DNA of 64,000 bases from Cristatella mucedo (taxonomy: Eukaryota > Bryozoa > Phylactolaemata > Cristatellidae). The stretch lies in NCBI GenBank assembly GCA_009760855.2, contig WPIO01000006.1:12324501-12388500 (forward strand), given 5' to 3'. Both the position numbers and the translations under genes were made by a program. The notes below the pieces were generated by a model, which saw only the letters and a program-made list of their open reading frames with translations, was not told the origin of the DNA and did no database searches. This document shows, one piece after another, positions 25,001 to 58,875 of the stretch. Within the stretch, counting starts at the first letter, position 1, and the number at the start of each line of letters is the position of its first letter.

Positions 25001-25878
25001 GCATTGAGTGAATGAGTGAGTGCAGCGGTAGCTACTTGCAGCAGTCACCACCAAGACGGCAATGAGGTTATGCAGCAGCCAGAGATCCGAAGCCCGAGTT
25101 AAGCCGAGAGACCAGCCCTTTATTCTGCCAGAAGCAGCCAAGCGAATCGGATGGAGGGCGTGTCTTGGGCTGCTTGGCCACCAGAACATCCGAGGCCTTG
25201 GATAGGCAAGAGGACGAGAGGGCCAGGGTTCGCACGGCCCGAGCACCACCTCCCTAGTTAACAGCAATCTCCAGCAGCATCGGCTTCAGAGCGATATTCG
25301 ACCATCGGTCCGGAGCTGCCGAGGCCGCTTGCAGCAGAGCCTAGCCACTCACTTTGATGGGCTGCCTGGCATTTGCCAACGATGTTGTTGAGCCCGGCCG
25401 CCGCGACCTGAAGGTTGACTGTAGCTGTCCACTCCCAGGCTGGGCCATTTGTGTTTACTTTTGCGGTGCATTGCATTGCCTTTTCAAAGTCCAAGCGGTT
25501 TGGGCAGTTGTTGCAGTAAGCGGTGGGTTGCTATCCCGGTTTTTTGTAATTGGTATATCGCCAACGCCCGGCTCGGAGACTGCAACTAGATTCTAACACG
25601 TCACGAGTGCTGACCGCCATCTTTTCAATGCACGCCCTCTCTCAACTCAGTCGCCGTATGCAACCGCCCGGGCTCCGTGCATCGGAGTCACGTGCTCCAC
25701 CGCCGCTCCATGCGATCGCTTTCGCCGACAGGCTCTATACGAGGAGGCAGTGCCCAGCACTCTGGAGAGAATCGTCTGCGACATGATGGACCTGTACGAC
25801 TTCGAATCGAGCCAGCGACGGGCCACGGAGCAGCCCCCTGCAGCGCTCTCGACGCCGCTGCCCGCGGCGAGAGTGTGA
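18707..25878 (+). CDS. CCNQ: Cyclin Q (C-terminal half in window; 2 exons)
   Basis: Cyclin Q (FAM58A, formerly cyclin M) is the activating subunit of CDK10. Two exons join in phase 0 (18707-18946 with 25732-25878), giving 128 residues and a stop. Exon one starts YLLYYLRSLQDWIG and continues VAWSLLCDCYHDADLCLRW, PQHVAVAVCLLAL and EAEVHWYT, the second cyclin fold, with the family pattern YLLhYL.SLQ.W, aW.LL.D.YH, LCLR and qHiAVAVl.LAL. Exon two supplies the family's C-terminal helix (ERIVCDMMDLYDFESS) and a proline/alanine-rich extension of about 25 residues past the usual end. The first exon begins exactly where the YLL exon begins in vertebrate CCNQ (known family fact). The N-terminal cyclin box should be upstream, but I did not find it in 1-18706. 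The gene is convergent with the nuclear receptor. The 6.8-kb intron holds LINE-A and MITE insertions. Confidence 0.85.
18998..19051. repeat. (CT)n microsatellite in CCNQ intron
   Basis: About 26 CT units preceded by a G9 run, about 50 bases after the CCNQ donor. Confidence 0.95.
19055..20220. other. CCNQ intron, no feature recognised
   Basis: The open frame at 19569-20000 has no family signature, so I treat it as chance. Confidence 0.45.
20225..20495 (+). repeat. LINE-A-type 3' UTR and terminus
   Basis: Begins CAGCATTTGGTTGGTTCTAG (as the LINE-A 3' UTR near 2380 and 11420), passes TTACGTGCTACCAATAACCA, and ends GAAATGCCTAGAAAGAGATC, TTCTCTGTTGGTGCTAG, then (ATT)n. It contains 3' UTR only. 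Confidence 0.8.
20886..20947. repeat. 31-bp perfect tandem duplication
   Basis: Two identical adjacent 31-bp copies (start CCGACATATAGTTCTTTC). Each contains the inverted sequence TTCTTTC/GAAAGAA. Confidence 0.93.
21090..22870 (+). mobile_element. Long degenerate LINE relic (CR1/L2-like ORF2)
   Basis: This is the most complete, but heavily decayed, element. In order I read linker-like sequence upstream of the RT (LTKHTVRPCPDGQGLPHTL, LLKASLRKHAKIMTDC), RT N-terminal traces (YRPVS-like at ~21695, LPFLSKTLDRVVAHQLS, FQSGFRANHSTESALLR), the D.S.AFD region (LDF.QRSVLLITSRL), [13 protein letters not shown] at ~22293, YADDTQLHLCYD at ~22395, FLKLNGNKTNVLVMSK, and VKSPFSYF. Stops and frameshifts are frequent. 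It is interrupted by a MITE at 21997-22208. Confidence 0.8.
21997..22208. mobile_element. Nested MITE, hAT-like, with 8-bp TSD
   Basis: Imperfect terminal inverted repeats CAGAGGTGGAGGCAGG and (reverse complement of the other end) CAGTGGTGGAGTCAAGG bound about 212 bp. Flanking 8-mers TTTTAGGT (21989-21996) and GTTTAGGT (22209-22216) are a target-site duplication with one mismatch. Removing the insert and one flank restores the LINE reading across its TGG-TT-AGGTCC...CAGTGGGAGACTCC motif. Inside, a ~28-bp unit (AGGGGGCAAGACCCG core) is duplicated. No transposase is encoded. Confidence 0.82.
22880..24160. other. CCNQ intron, unassigned
   Basis: No recognised element or exon. The minus-strand frame at 23643-23891 has no known motif. 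Confidence 0.4.
24165..24240 (-). repeat. Degenerate LINE-A/SINE-A 3' terminus
   Basis: Contains AATAATAATAG, CCTTAGCCCCAAGAGAACC, GAATCTCTTTGTAGGCACTT: a diverged reverse-oriented copy of the shared 3' stem-loop. Confidence 0.6.
24683..24938. mobile_element. hAT-type MITE
   Basis: About 256 bp bounded by CAGTGGTTCTCAACTTTC and GGTTGAGAACCGCTG, the well-known terminal inverted repeats of many non-autonomous hAT elements (CAGTGGTTCTCAACC type). Internal GCGACCCC/GGGTCG motifs lie symmetrically near both ends. The flanking 8-mers CTCAAGGA and CTCTAGAA match only partly, consistent with an old 8-bp target duplication. No coding capacity. Confidence 0.88.
25732..25878 (+). CDS. CCNQ: CCNQ last coding exon
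   Basis: The acceptor is GATCGCTTTCGCCGACAG before GCT. The exon is in phase 0 with the previous one: 48 codons and TGA at 25876-25878. ALYEEAVPSTLERIVCDMMD aligns with the C-terminal end of vertebrate CCNQ (VFNDDLTKPIIDNIVSDLIQ). The last ~25 codons (Ala/Pro-rich) have no counterpart I know. Confidence 0.83.
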   Translation, partial: ALYEEAVPSTLERIVCDMMDLYDFESSQRRATEQPPAALSTPLPAARV

Positions 25879-26060
25879 TGCCTGCCTAGCCACCTAGCGA
25901 GCGCAGGCAGCCTCAGCGGGTGTAGGCAAGTAGCGCACTAGTCCGTGCCCTCCTCCAGCCCCGCTGCTGCTCGCTGAGCATTCGCCTCGATTCGAAGCTG
26001 CCGAGCGTGTGGCACTCTAGGCGAGAACAGTGGCAAACGGTGTCTGCGATGGCAGAGGCA

Positions 26061-26066
26061 TTTATT
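26061..26066 (-). promoter_or_regulatory. Candidate poly(A) signal of the nuclear receptor
   Basis: AATAAA on the minus strand, about 880 bases past the receptor stop codon. It is the best canonical hexamer I saw between the stop and the CCNQ stop. Its use would place the receptor 3' end near 26040, inside the predicted CCNQ 3' UTR. Confidence 0.5.
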
Positions 26067-26161
26067 CATTGCAGCGCCTTTGCGCGCTGTCTCACAACGT
26101 CTCACGATTTGCGCACCTGCGGCCTCGGTGAGGCGCGCCAGCGCCATGTGCCGCCAGGCGG

Positions 26162-26162
<1 letters not shown>

Positions 26163-26240
<78 letters not shown>
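26163..26240. repeat. (CA)39 microsatellite in the overlapping 3' UTRs
   Basis: 78 uninterrupted bases of CA on the plus strand. By the inferred UTR ends it is transcribed as (CA)n in CCNQ mRNA and (UG)n in receptor mRNA. Confidence 0.96.
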
Positions 26241-26242
<2 letters not shown>

Positions 26243-26384
26243 CGGACTGACGAGCCGGCAAGCCGCTGTGCGATTGACGCGGCCTTCGATCGCTGGCAGC
26301 CAGCCGGCGAGATGGGCTGGCGAGGCTCGGCCTAACCCCCAAGCTTGCCGTTGGCGGCCACGGCTCCCCGATATGTGCCGTCGT

Positions 26385-26416
<32 letters not shown>

Positions 26417-26470
26417 GGTGCGAAGAGGTCGTCTTCGTTGGCCGTGCGCCCATTGCTGAGCCCTTTGTTG

Positions 26471-26489
26471 AATAAAGGGCTCGAATAAA
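26471..26489 (+). promoter_or_regulatory. CCNQ: Double AATAAA poly(A) signal, probably CCNQ
   Basis: Two AATAAA hexamers 13 bases apart (26471-26476 and 26484-26489) are followed by a GT-rich stretch CTCTGTGTGCC, a standard cleavage arrangement, about 600 bases after the CCNQ stop. Confidence 0.6.
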
Positions 26490-26631
26490 GCGCTCTGTGT
26501 GCCATTGCTGGGCGGCTCTCGCATTTCCGTAAGCGGCTGCTAGCAGGGCCGACGACCTCTCGAGTCGCCCTGCAGCACCTCGGTGGGGCCCTGCAGCACT
26601 TCTGCTTCGCTTCCCCTCGCGAGCTTTCAGC

Positions 26632-26632
<1 letters not shown>

Positions 26633-26686
<54 letters not shown>
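26633..26686. repeat. (CTG)18, i.e. (CAG)18 in the receptor 3' UTR
   Basis: 18 perfect CTG units on plus, so (CAG)18 in the minus-strand receptor transcript, about 260 bases past the stop codon. Confidence 0.95.
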
Positions 26687-26687
<1 letters not shown>

Positions 26688-26946
26688 ACTCCCATGATGA
26701 TCCTCGATTTTGCTGCGTTTGGTGCAGCAGCGTGAGCGTCCTCGGCCGAGCGACCGTGCTTGGCAGCCGTTGGCAGCTGCTGGCAGGAGGGCGGCGTGTC
26801 GCGGACGAAGTCACGACGCGGCTCTGAGCAGAGCCCTAGCAGGCAAGCAGAATGCGGCATTGCCGCCGGCCCTGGATCAAGCCAGATGCAGACGGCCGTC
26901 GCTGGGTGTGGGGGGGAAGAGAGAGGGCACGCCCGGACAGGCTGCC

Positions 26947-50675
<23,729 letters not shown>

Positions 50676-50799
50676 CACGGGACTTCTAGTTTCTGCTGAC
50701 TGTAGATAACCTGCCAACGTATAAAGGGAAATCAGTGTAGACACTCTAGCCGAGCTCCGACCCCTAGATAAACTGGCTGATGTGAATTGTGAAGCATAC

Positions 50800-50970
50800 A
50801 TAAAAAGTGAGAGGGCGAGAGAGGAAGAGAGAGTGAAAGAGAGGGAGAGCGAGAGAGAGGATGGGGAGAGAGAGGAAAAGAGTAGGAGAGAAAGAGGAAG
50901 AGAGAGGGGAGGGAGAAAGGAAGAGAGAGAAACATGGGGAGAGAGAGCGGGAGAGAGAGAGATTCTTACT
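50800..50970. repeat. GA-rich purine tract
   Basis: Imperfect GAGA/GGAA run just upstream of receptor exon 1. Confidence 0.9.
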
Positions 50971-51958
50971 AACCCCCTAGCTTGCCCATGTACTCATGTC
51001 CGGTTATGGAAAATATTCACGTGCTTGTTTTGCATACAGACACATGCATACAATAGCTGGCTCGTGCTAACTCGTGCCTAAGCTGCTCCTGGCTACATAA
51101 CATTTTTCTGAAAGCATCACTAGCAAGAATACTCATCGGATCAACTAGCAGCACTCCTAAACAAATACCTCGCTCTTCATCAGTAATGCTGGGTCAATCC
51201 ATCTGTGCAAAGCGATCCATTTTGTGCACAGTATCCGGGCAAGTAGTTCAAGTGGCACTTGATCCCGAGAGACTTGGTCAACCAGCACCTGCTCCCTGCT
51301 CAGGCTGTCACCTCTACCTCTACCTCTGTGTTACTTGCTCCTATCAAGTTGGGCCCTCTCCCGCTCGCTATACGTCTCGCCTGTTGGGCACGAGTTGGTT
51401 GACCCTAGCAGGCTGCAGAACGCCATGCACCGGATCCAGGCAGAGAGAACCACAGGGGAGCACGGGGGGGGGGGGGTAGGGGAGGGGGCGGCTGAGCCAG
51501 GTGCGTTCTAAAGTGAAACATTAGGCCAGTCTTCACTCGAGGCTAATGTTCACTTGGACCCAGGTGCATCGACCGAAGCCGCGTGCTCGGGTAGAAGACT
51601 GGCGGGCAAACTGTTTTTGATAAGAGACCCGGACAAGGGCCGTAGCTATGAAGTGCACGAACGAACTTGGCTGTTCGAAGCCCACACGCCCAAGTTATGC
51701 ACAATCGCACGAAACTGCTACAGCGGCCGTGTCGGCTGCATTGGTATCACTTGATTCCACTCGCACAAAGCAGGTGCTACGACATCTAGCTAGTTGTACT
51801 GCATGGTCGTCGACCTCGAAGCTTAACATTCACTCAGTGTCTACAATATGCAGCATTAGGAATCGACCAAATAAATGTTGGTCTCGTCGCCTTTACGGGA
51901 TGGCAGGCAGAAACGAGCCAGTTACGTTCGGCTGCATCAATCGCCGTTGGGGATTGAG

Positions 51959-51961
<3 letters not shown>

Positions 51962-52030
<69 letters not shown>
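51962..52030. repeat. (GA)n microsatellite
   Basis: About 34 GA units. Confidence 0.96.
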
Positions 52031-52033
<3 letters not shown>

Positions 52034-52268
52034 GGGTATTGTCAGATGACCCCTAACAAGAGTGAAACTCACAGCAGCCAGCATGGTAGAGCATGTTGGC
52101 TACACAGCTGGCTCGCGACTAAGTAGTCTACATTAAATCCACTGCCCGAGCAGCAGCTCACGAAAGCTAGGCCACTGGTTGCTGCCCCCCCAGCCCCCCC
52201 CCCCAGCCACGGCACGAGGTACCTACCGCCCGAGCAGCAGCTCAAACGGGTGCAGGACGCGTCGCAGC

Positions 52269-52301
52269 CAGATTTCGTCGCAGCAAAAGCGACGAAATCT
52301 G
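52269..52301. repeat. 13-bp perfect hairpin
   Basis: Arms CAGATTTCGTCGC and GCGACGAAATCTG with a 7-base loop AGCAAAA. Confidence 0.9.
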
Positions 52302-54699
52302 CGCTAGATCGACGAGCGAACGGTTTCCTAGCGATCGGCAATCGGAGGGGAACAGACCAACCGCACGAGCACATGCACTGACCTATATGACCTCCGGTCG
52401 CCGCAGTCGGTGTACAGTACAGTACAGTGGGCCTCCTCTAACGGCCCACGGCAGGCATCCGAGCGCTCTGGCCGTTGACTCTCGGCTAACCGCTCGATGC
52501 TCACGCGCAGCACTCACGCCGCCGCCGCCGTCGCTCGCTCGCGTGCGTGCCGGCTGGCCAATCGTCCTCGGGCCGACGCTCACTGAGGAACCGGCTGATT
52601 CGGAGGCTTCGGCAGCCGGATTAGCAGCAGCAGCAGCAGCAGCAGCTGCTTCGCAATTCGTCGAGGCGAAACCCCAGTCAGTAATCCCAGCGTCCAGCTA
52701 CGGCCAGGCGACCTGCAACTTTTTCGTCGCCGTCGTCTCTTCCGTCACCGCGACTCAACGCTGGCGGCCGACAGACCGGCCGACCGAATGGGGGGTGGCC
52801 GGGATGGCGAGCAGCTCCAAGCAGGCTCCACTGGCGCCGCGCAGCCGCCGCCGCAGCTGCTGCTCCTCCGGCTGCTACCGATCGGTGCAGCGTTCTGCAA
52901 TGGCAACGGCAGCAGGTGCTCATGGGAGGGAGCTTTCTACGGGGCGTGGCCTAGCGTGGAAGAGCCCGGACTGCTGGCTCTACCTACCTACCTACGTAGT
53001 CGCACTAGTGCATCGTGGCTCAGCCTTACCTGGGGGGAGGGCCGGCTTCACCTCTGTCAAGCTCCTCTCTCGGTCGGCAGGCACCCAGCCTATGACCTTT
53101 TACGGGGGAGGGAGATGTGATGTTGCATTCGCGTCAGGCCGCCCTGCGACACAGTAGGCTGAGGCGAGGCGAAGCTCCGCCCACCACAGGGCTGCAAAGG
53201 CCCACCTTACTAAGCTGTACCCTATCCGCAGGCGCACAGGGACTGGCTTCGCCTGTGCCAGAGCGACTGGTCTGTAGACGCTGGGTGGCGCTGCTTCGCT
53301 TTTTCTGATTGCTTGGCCGGCTGCCATTCCTCGAGAACAGCGAGATCGGCTTATTTTCGTGAGAACGGATCCTACGCGCGGCCTACGAAGCAGCCAGCGG
53401 CGGCGTCGGAGACCGTCACGTTAACTGCAGCCATTACGGTAGCAATAAATCATTTCGGCTCAGCGCTCTTGCCAGTTCCTACTCGAGACCGAGCGCTCGG
53501 GCAGCTTTGGCGAGCAGCCGAGGTCCCCAAGCGGCAAGGTAGCGATGTAAAACGAGACTGGCCATCTGTTCGGCGGGTCTGCGTTCGGCCGGATTGATTG
53601 AGACAAACTGTCGGCCTTTATGTCCACGAGAGCTCATGTTTCTCAGGCAGGCCATCGCCGGCCACGGTTCTAAAAGCGCTTGAGCTAGCGGTTCAACATC
53701 ATGGCGGCCGACGGTGGGCGCATCGTCTAATCGACCGCCTGCCTGGGTGCTTCAGCTGCGTCTAAAAAAAAATTTATCGTTGTCTCATAGCAGCCGACAA
53801 CTTTCGGCAAGGTCACCTGGCCATCCTTCGCACCTTGGCGAACGCAATCGATCCTAGCCCCGGCCCAACGAGTTCGTCGGAAAATTGCAAGCAGACGACG
53901 GGAAATCAAGTCGGGGGTCGAGCCGTCAAGTGCGGCTATCCCGAGGCTGCACGTCGCAGCGCTATCCAACTGAGAGGGAGGGCTTCGACTCGGCGACGCC
54001 CGAGGCAGCTCCGTTTTAGCCATGCTGGGCAGTGGCGAGTCAATACTCAGACAGCCGCTGGCTGCTGCTGTCCGCTACTCCTGCGGCATCGCAGACCGCA
54101 AGCTGAGTCAATATTTTCATTGCCCGCAGGAGCATTCCTAGTCCGAGAGAGCGCTAATTACATCATACACCGTCCCTCGCACATCTCGACATGACAGCAG
54201 CGCAGCATCCGGCCTCGCTGCTCCTTCGTCTTCTCTGCCGGACGTCTCCCTGCCGGTTGTCTTTCGGCAGTTGCGAGCAGCAGCAACGACAACGTCCTGC
54301 ACGAGTCGCCAGCAAGCGGAAACGGAACTTCCGACGATACGCGGCGCACGGCACGGCGGCAACAGCCGCGAACGGCCAAATTCTCGATAGCGACGGAGAC
54401 GGTGGAATCGCTGTAAGTCAATGCCGAGCTTCGCGACACCTCAGCCTTGACGACGCGACCTCGGGTCAGTTTTACGCTCGCCCGATACCCGATGGCAACA
54501 AGTGGCCAGCGAATCAAACCGCTCAGTATGCGACTCGACAGAGCGCTTCCTCGCATTGTAACACTTCCGGTCTACCGGCGGCTTTCGTCAACTACGCTCG
54601 TAATCCACTCTCGAAGTGTCGACGTTCCGAAAGTTGACCCTCTGCCTTCCACCCGGAGGTCGATGGGACGCACAAGCAGCTCGGCAGCTGTGCCGTGCT

Positions 54700-54782
54700 T
54701 TAATAGTAATGATGATACACTTGATAAAGTGCCCCCCGAGAACTCGATCTCTCTCTAAGCGCTTTACACATGCTTTCGTAAT
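54700..54782 (-). repeat. LINE-A 3' terminus
   Basis: TACACTTGATAAAGTGCCCC, GAGAACTCGATCTCTCTC and AAGCGCTTTACACATGC. Confidence 0.8.
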
Positions 54783-55314
54783 AACACACGGCGCAGCCGC
54801 TGTAAAAGTGGGAGATTTTCGTCAGCCCAGCGCTCTAGTCACAAACGACCGACGCTGCGGCTGGCTGCAGGGAAGTGCCGGCCATTCACCTATCTGCCCC
54901 GAAGAGCACACTGCCAATCGGGCACTCCCCACGCGCCGGCACGCACGCAAAGCCCGATGGACCGAGCATACAACCTACACAAGCAAGTGTGTACGTAGGG
55001 GAGACTACTGCCTTCCATAGATCTGGCTAAAAAAGGGACAGGCGAGGCTGCCCCAACCACAAGTACAGCCATTCAAGCCCCGCCCGCCCACCCGCCCCCA
55101 ATTTGCCAAAAATTTCCTCTTACCCCCACTTGGGGAGACGCGATAGCCCTTTCTAGCTGGCTACCAAGCTTGCGACGAGGCCTACGAGGCCTAGACAGAG
55201 GTCCTAGAGGGTGCCACAGGTAGCTCTAAGGTTTCGAGGCTTTTCTCCACGAAGAGCCTACCATTTAAGCCAGAAGCGACGCAAGGGCAGAAGTGGGCGT
55301 TTCGGGCATTCGCC

Positions 55315-55475
55315 ATAATATAATAATATAATTCATTTGTACAGACCCCCCGAGAGAACTTAATCTCTACGCAGGCGCTTCACACATGCCTCGGGGCTCG
55401 AGCCCACGACCTCAGCCAGACCTCGGTCGAGGCGAGCACCTTGACCGCTGGACCAAACCAGCTCGGCATGTCAGT
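55315..55475 (-). mobile_element. SINE-A copy
   Basis: The minus strand gives head GCTGGTTTGGTCCAGCGGTC, B box GTCGTGGGCTCGAGCCCC, then GAAGCGCCTGCGTAGAGATT, AAGTTCTCTCGG and a TATTATATT tail. Near full length. Confidence 0.87.
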
Positions 55476-56774
55476 TTTCGCATGTGCTACCGTTTCCTTC
55501 CAAGGGGGCGATCGTGTTTCCCTCCAGCGTCGCTACGGCGGCAAACCCTCCTCGCTACACCGATCTAAAGAGGCACGCCGACCCACGGTCGAGCCTACGC
55601 GTCGCGGGTGGGCGGGGCAGCTTCAGACTCGTCAAGTCCCAGCAGCTGCTGCTGCTGCTGCGGCGGCCGCGGCGGCTTACGGCTCTTTTCGAGCTGGGCG
55701 CCCTCTGAGCGAAGCTTCGGGCTCTCCGGAAATCGGAAATAATTTTTCTTAAGAGTGTCCAAAGACCCTCGTCGTCTGAGCCGCGCGCCCCGACAGACTG
55801 TTTCTCCAACGAAGAGCTAGCACCGTTTTTAGACGGAGCTAGCTAGGCTGCGCCCTGCCGGACAGGCGGCCCGCAGGGCGTAGCGTCCAGTTCGGGGCTT
55901 CGCTCTCTGTTTAGACGGCGTTCAGCGTGCCTTCCTAGCGCCGGCTCTTTCTGCGAAGCGGCGCCGCGGGCAGTCAGATTATTTCCTCTCCAGAACGTGT
56001 TTTGGCCAAGGTTTTTAGTTTAGCTGGGCTGCTAATAGCCCGCCACGTCGTCTCCGGCGGGCACAGCCACAGTCGGCTTCCGAAAGAAGGCGGCTCCTTC
56101 CGAAAGGAAGCAGGAAGAAGAATTTGCAGAGGCGAGGCGCCCGTCTGCGGTCTGCCAGGCGACGCACCTCGGACGTAAAGCCCCGCGATCCGTCCTCCGG
56201 CGGGGCTTCGATGGCAGAGGCGCGCCCGACCGGAAGCACGGGCGGTCTCGGCACGTTTCCCGTTACGCCTCGCGAAGGGCAAGCCGTCCGAGATACGGTC
56301 GTAGCTATCCGGCTAGCGCGCGGCGACCGGCCAGAGCCCGGCCGGCCGCCAGAGCTCGGAGGCGACGCGTAACCTCAGGCCGACGGCTTGCCCTTGCGCG
56401 GCCGGCTCGCGGCGGCGCCTCTGCGCCGCCGCTCGACGCTTTGCGGCCCGCGCGCCGCTCGCACGCGCGTGACCCTGAACGCCGACCCCGGGCAGTACGG
56501 CGAGCCCGGCGCTGGCGCGGCGCTCTCGCACCGACCGGCGGGGGGGGGGCTCGTGCGTAAATCTTACAGCCGCCAATCGGAGGCTCCGTCGCTGGCGAAC
56601 CGCTCGCCAGGGGCGCGGCGCTCCAGCAAATTCGCCGCGCCGACGACGGAGGGACGAGCCGAGAGCTTCGGCCGGAGACAGGTCGACGGCGACGGCCGCA
56701 GAGCCACCGGCGTGGGGCTGGCTGCGTGGGGTTTTGGATCCGGCTGGATCGGACGGCGAGTCGGTCGCCGGTTC

Positions 56775-56822
56775 GGAGGAGGCCGCGCGCGCCGCGTGCG
56801 GACCGCGCGCGCGGCCTCCTCC
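56775..56822. repeat. 18-bp perfect GC hairpin at a LINE-A junction
   Basis: Arms GGAGGAGGCCGCGCGCGC and its exact complement with a 12-base loop. The right arm ends about four bases before LINE-A sequence begins. Confidence 0.92.
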
Positions 56823-56825
56823 GTA

Positions 56826-57320
56826 CAATGCCGTGCTCAAGACTGCTTGCTGGCCTACCGGCATGAGCAATCGGGCGCTTACAGCCGGTGCAAAACTCTG
56901 TAGCTCGGCTTGTCTGTCGTGAGCGTGGCAGTTGCCAAATCACACCACTTCTCGCCAACCTGCATTGGCTACCAGTCAAGCAACGGATCGAATTCAAGGT
57001 TTCGTTGCTCACTTTTAGGTCCCTTCATTCTTTGGCTCCAGCCTATCTCTCAGATCTACTCCCCCCACAGGCCAAGTATCGTACCATCCACTTTTCGGAA
57101 TCCAACAGTTTATCAATACCTCGTACAAACCTCAAATCCTTTGGAGACCGTGCATTTAGTTCGTATGCTCCCAAAGCCTGGAACTCACTCCCGACTTTCG
57201 TCATAACATCCCCTGACATGACCACATTTAAAAAGAACATAACAACGCACCTATTTCGGACAGCCTAGAAGAGATTGAGTTCTCTGAGGGCGCTTTATCA
57301 AGTGTGTTATTATTATTATT
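56826..57320 (+). mobile_element. LINE-A, 5'-truncated C-terminal fragment
   Basis: Reads SVARLVCRERGSCQITPLLA, NLHWLPVKQRIEFKVSLLTF, RSLHSLAPAYLSDLLPPQAK and FGDRAFSSYAPKAWNSLPTF uninterrupted to ~57268, then GAGATTGAGTTCTCTGAGGG, CGCTTTATCAAGTG and (ATT)n. Most of the usual 3' UTR is missing, so the ORF end is joined almost directly to the terminal stem-loop. Confidence 0.9.
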
Positions 57321-57659
57321 AAAGAGGCGGTCAGCTCGGGGCACGGAAGTGTGCCGCCGAGTCCGACGGTCGGCAAGACAAATTAGAGCGAAAGAAGAAA
57401 AAAGAGAGCTATTCGCGGTAGCCGAGCGCCGGCGCAGTCGGGTCACGTGGCGGATACGCTTCGCCTGCGGAGCGCGATCGGCAGCAGCGGCAGCAGCAGC
57501 AGCAGATCCGACGGACGCGGCTTGGCGGCGATACGCGCGCAGAACGATTAGGGCTGCGTTGCGGTCGCTCTCGGACTCACCTACGGCCTCGACCCAGCGC
57601 GAAGCGGTCACTCACGGTCAGGCATCGCTGACCACGCGTGCGCGCCAGATGGCGGCGAC

Positions 57660-57748
57660 ACGCTTCCTTTGCAACGAATGTAACGTGCGTAGAAAGAGAC
57701 TGGGTTCACTGTGGGCGCTATAACAAACGTATTACTATTACTCCCATT
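57660..57748 (+). repeat. LINE-A/SINE-A 3' terminus
   Basis: CTTCCTTTGCAACGAATGTA, CGTGCGTAGAAAGAGACTGG, GGGCGCTATAACAAACG and an ATTACT tail. Confidence 0.75.
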
Positions 57749-58705
57749 AACGACGCGTGCCGCTTCAGCGGCACGCGCGCGCGCGACGCTCGCTCGCCTC
57801 TCGCGGTCGTGCGGCGTCGCAGCGGCAAACGGCTCCTAACATTTAGGCGGCTAGCTTTTGCCTCCAGTTTTCGCTAGCGACGCGAAAACCGTCCGTCCGA
57901 TGTTCGCCGCTCGTGCAGCCGCCGCCGTTTCGCGAGAGACCATTCAGTGAGACGCAACGAGGCCACGCGCCAACGAGGCCACGAGGACTGAATGTGCTGC
58001 TTGCTCGGTGCACAAGCGCGCCGCGCGGATTTCTCTTCGTTTTCAGATTCTTATACCGTTTAGGAATGTAGCTAGCTCGACGCTGCGGCGGCCGCCTGCG
58101 CCTGACCTAGAGACGCAGACTCCCGGACCCACGGGCTTGCCGGAGTTAGCGGAGCCGCTGAGCACGAGGGAGCGGTGCGCGACCAAGAGAGCTGGAGTCG
58201 CAAGGCAGTTTCTATTAAAGTAAAAAAGGCGGAATCCTTGGACATTGAAATAGGAGGAGCGTGTCTTCAGATGTACGGCACGCCTTCAGCAACTCCTACA
58301 GCCTTCTATCCGGTTGGCCACAAGTCCGTGGAAGGGAACCGCCAGACTTGAGACTTTGGTAAATATAAGGTTGTGAAAAAAAAACGTTTTCCTTTAATTT
58401 CTTATTAAATTAATTAAATTGTAATTTCGTTAAATTAGTATTAAAATCGTGGCGCACAAATCCTTTCCCTCAACCTTATAAAACTACCGATTATGAAGCG
58501 TTGCGCAATGGCTGTAGGGGCCGTGCCCGGTAGGCGTCGTAGATTCGAGGCGCTTTGCCAGTACCGCGTCCCGAAGCGTAGGTTTTTTTTTATAATGTGG
58601 CTAGAAACGCTGCTAGAAGCGCTGCGGCGCTCGCTCCTTGGTCACGCTCGGCGTCTTGTCGTCTCCTGATGTCCGCAGTCCTTTTCTTCAGCAGATAGCG
58701 GAGCT

Positions 58706-58875
58706 AGAGCTGGCGAGCCGCGATGGCGCACTGAGTAACGACCTCGGTCCCGAAGTTGTAGGTTCGAATCCAGCAGGGGGGCGATCCTTTATTGCCGCTG
58801 CCAGCGGTGGTGATAGCCGTAAAGGCTCTTTTGTCGCTATAGGAAAAGGGGGGCTGTTAAATCAGCTAGTACTAG
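58706..58875 (+). mobile_element. SINE-B copy, near full length
   Basis: Head GAGCCGCGATGGCGCACTGA, B box GTAGGTTCGAATCCAGC, body GGCGATCCTTTATTGCCGCT, GGTGGTGATAGCCGTAAAGG, end GGGGCTGTTAAATCAGCTAG. A good reference for the family. Confidence 0.87.

Noticed and set aside
26102-26814. Minus ORFs with Cys-Val and poly-Ser/poly-Gln runs
   Set aside because: Translations of the (CA)n and (CTG)n repeats in the receptor 3' UTR.
52387-53157. 256-codon plus ORF with a poly-Ala run
   Set aside because: Stops are rare in this GC-rich block. No domain, and the poly-Ala comes from a short (CAG)n.
56305-57012. 235- and 185-codon minus ORFs
   Set aside because: Low-complexity Arg/Ala frames in CpG-rich DNA overlapping the GC hairpin and antisense LINE-A.
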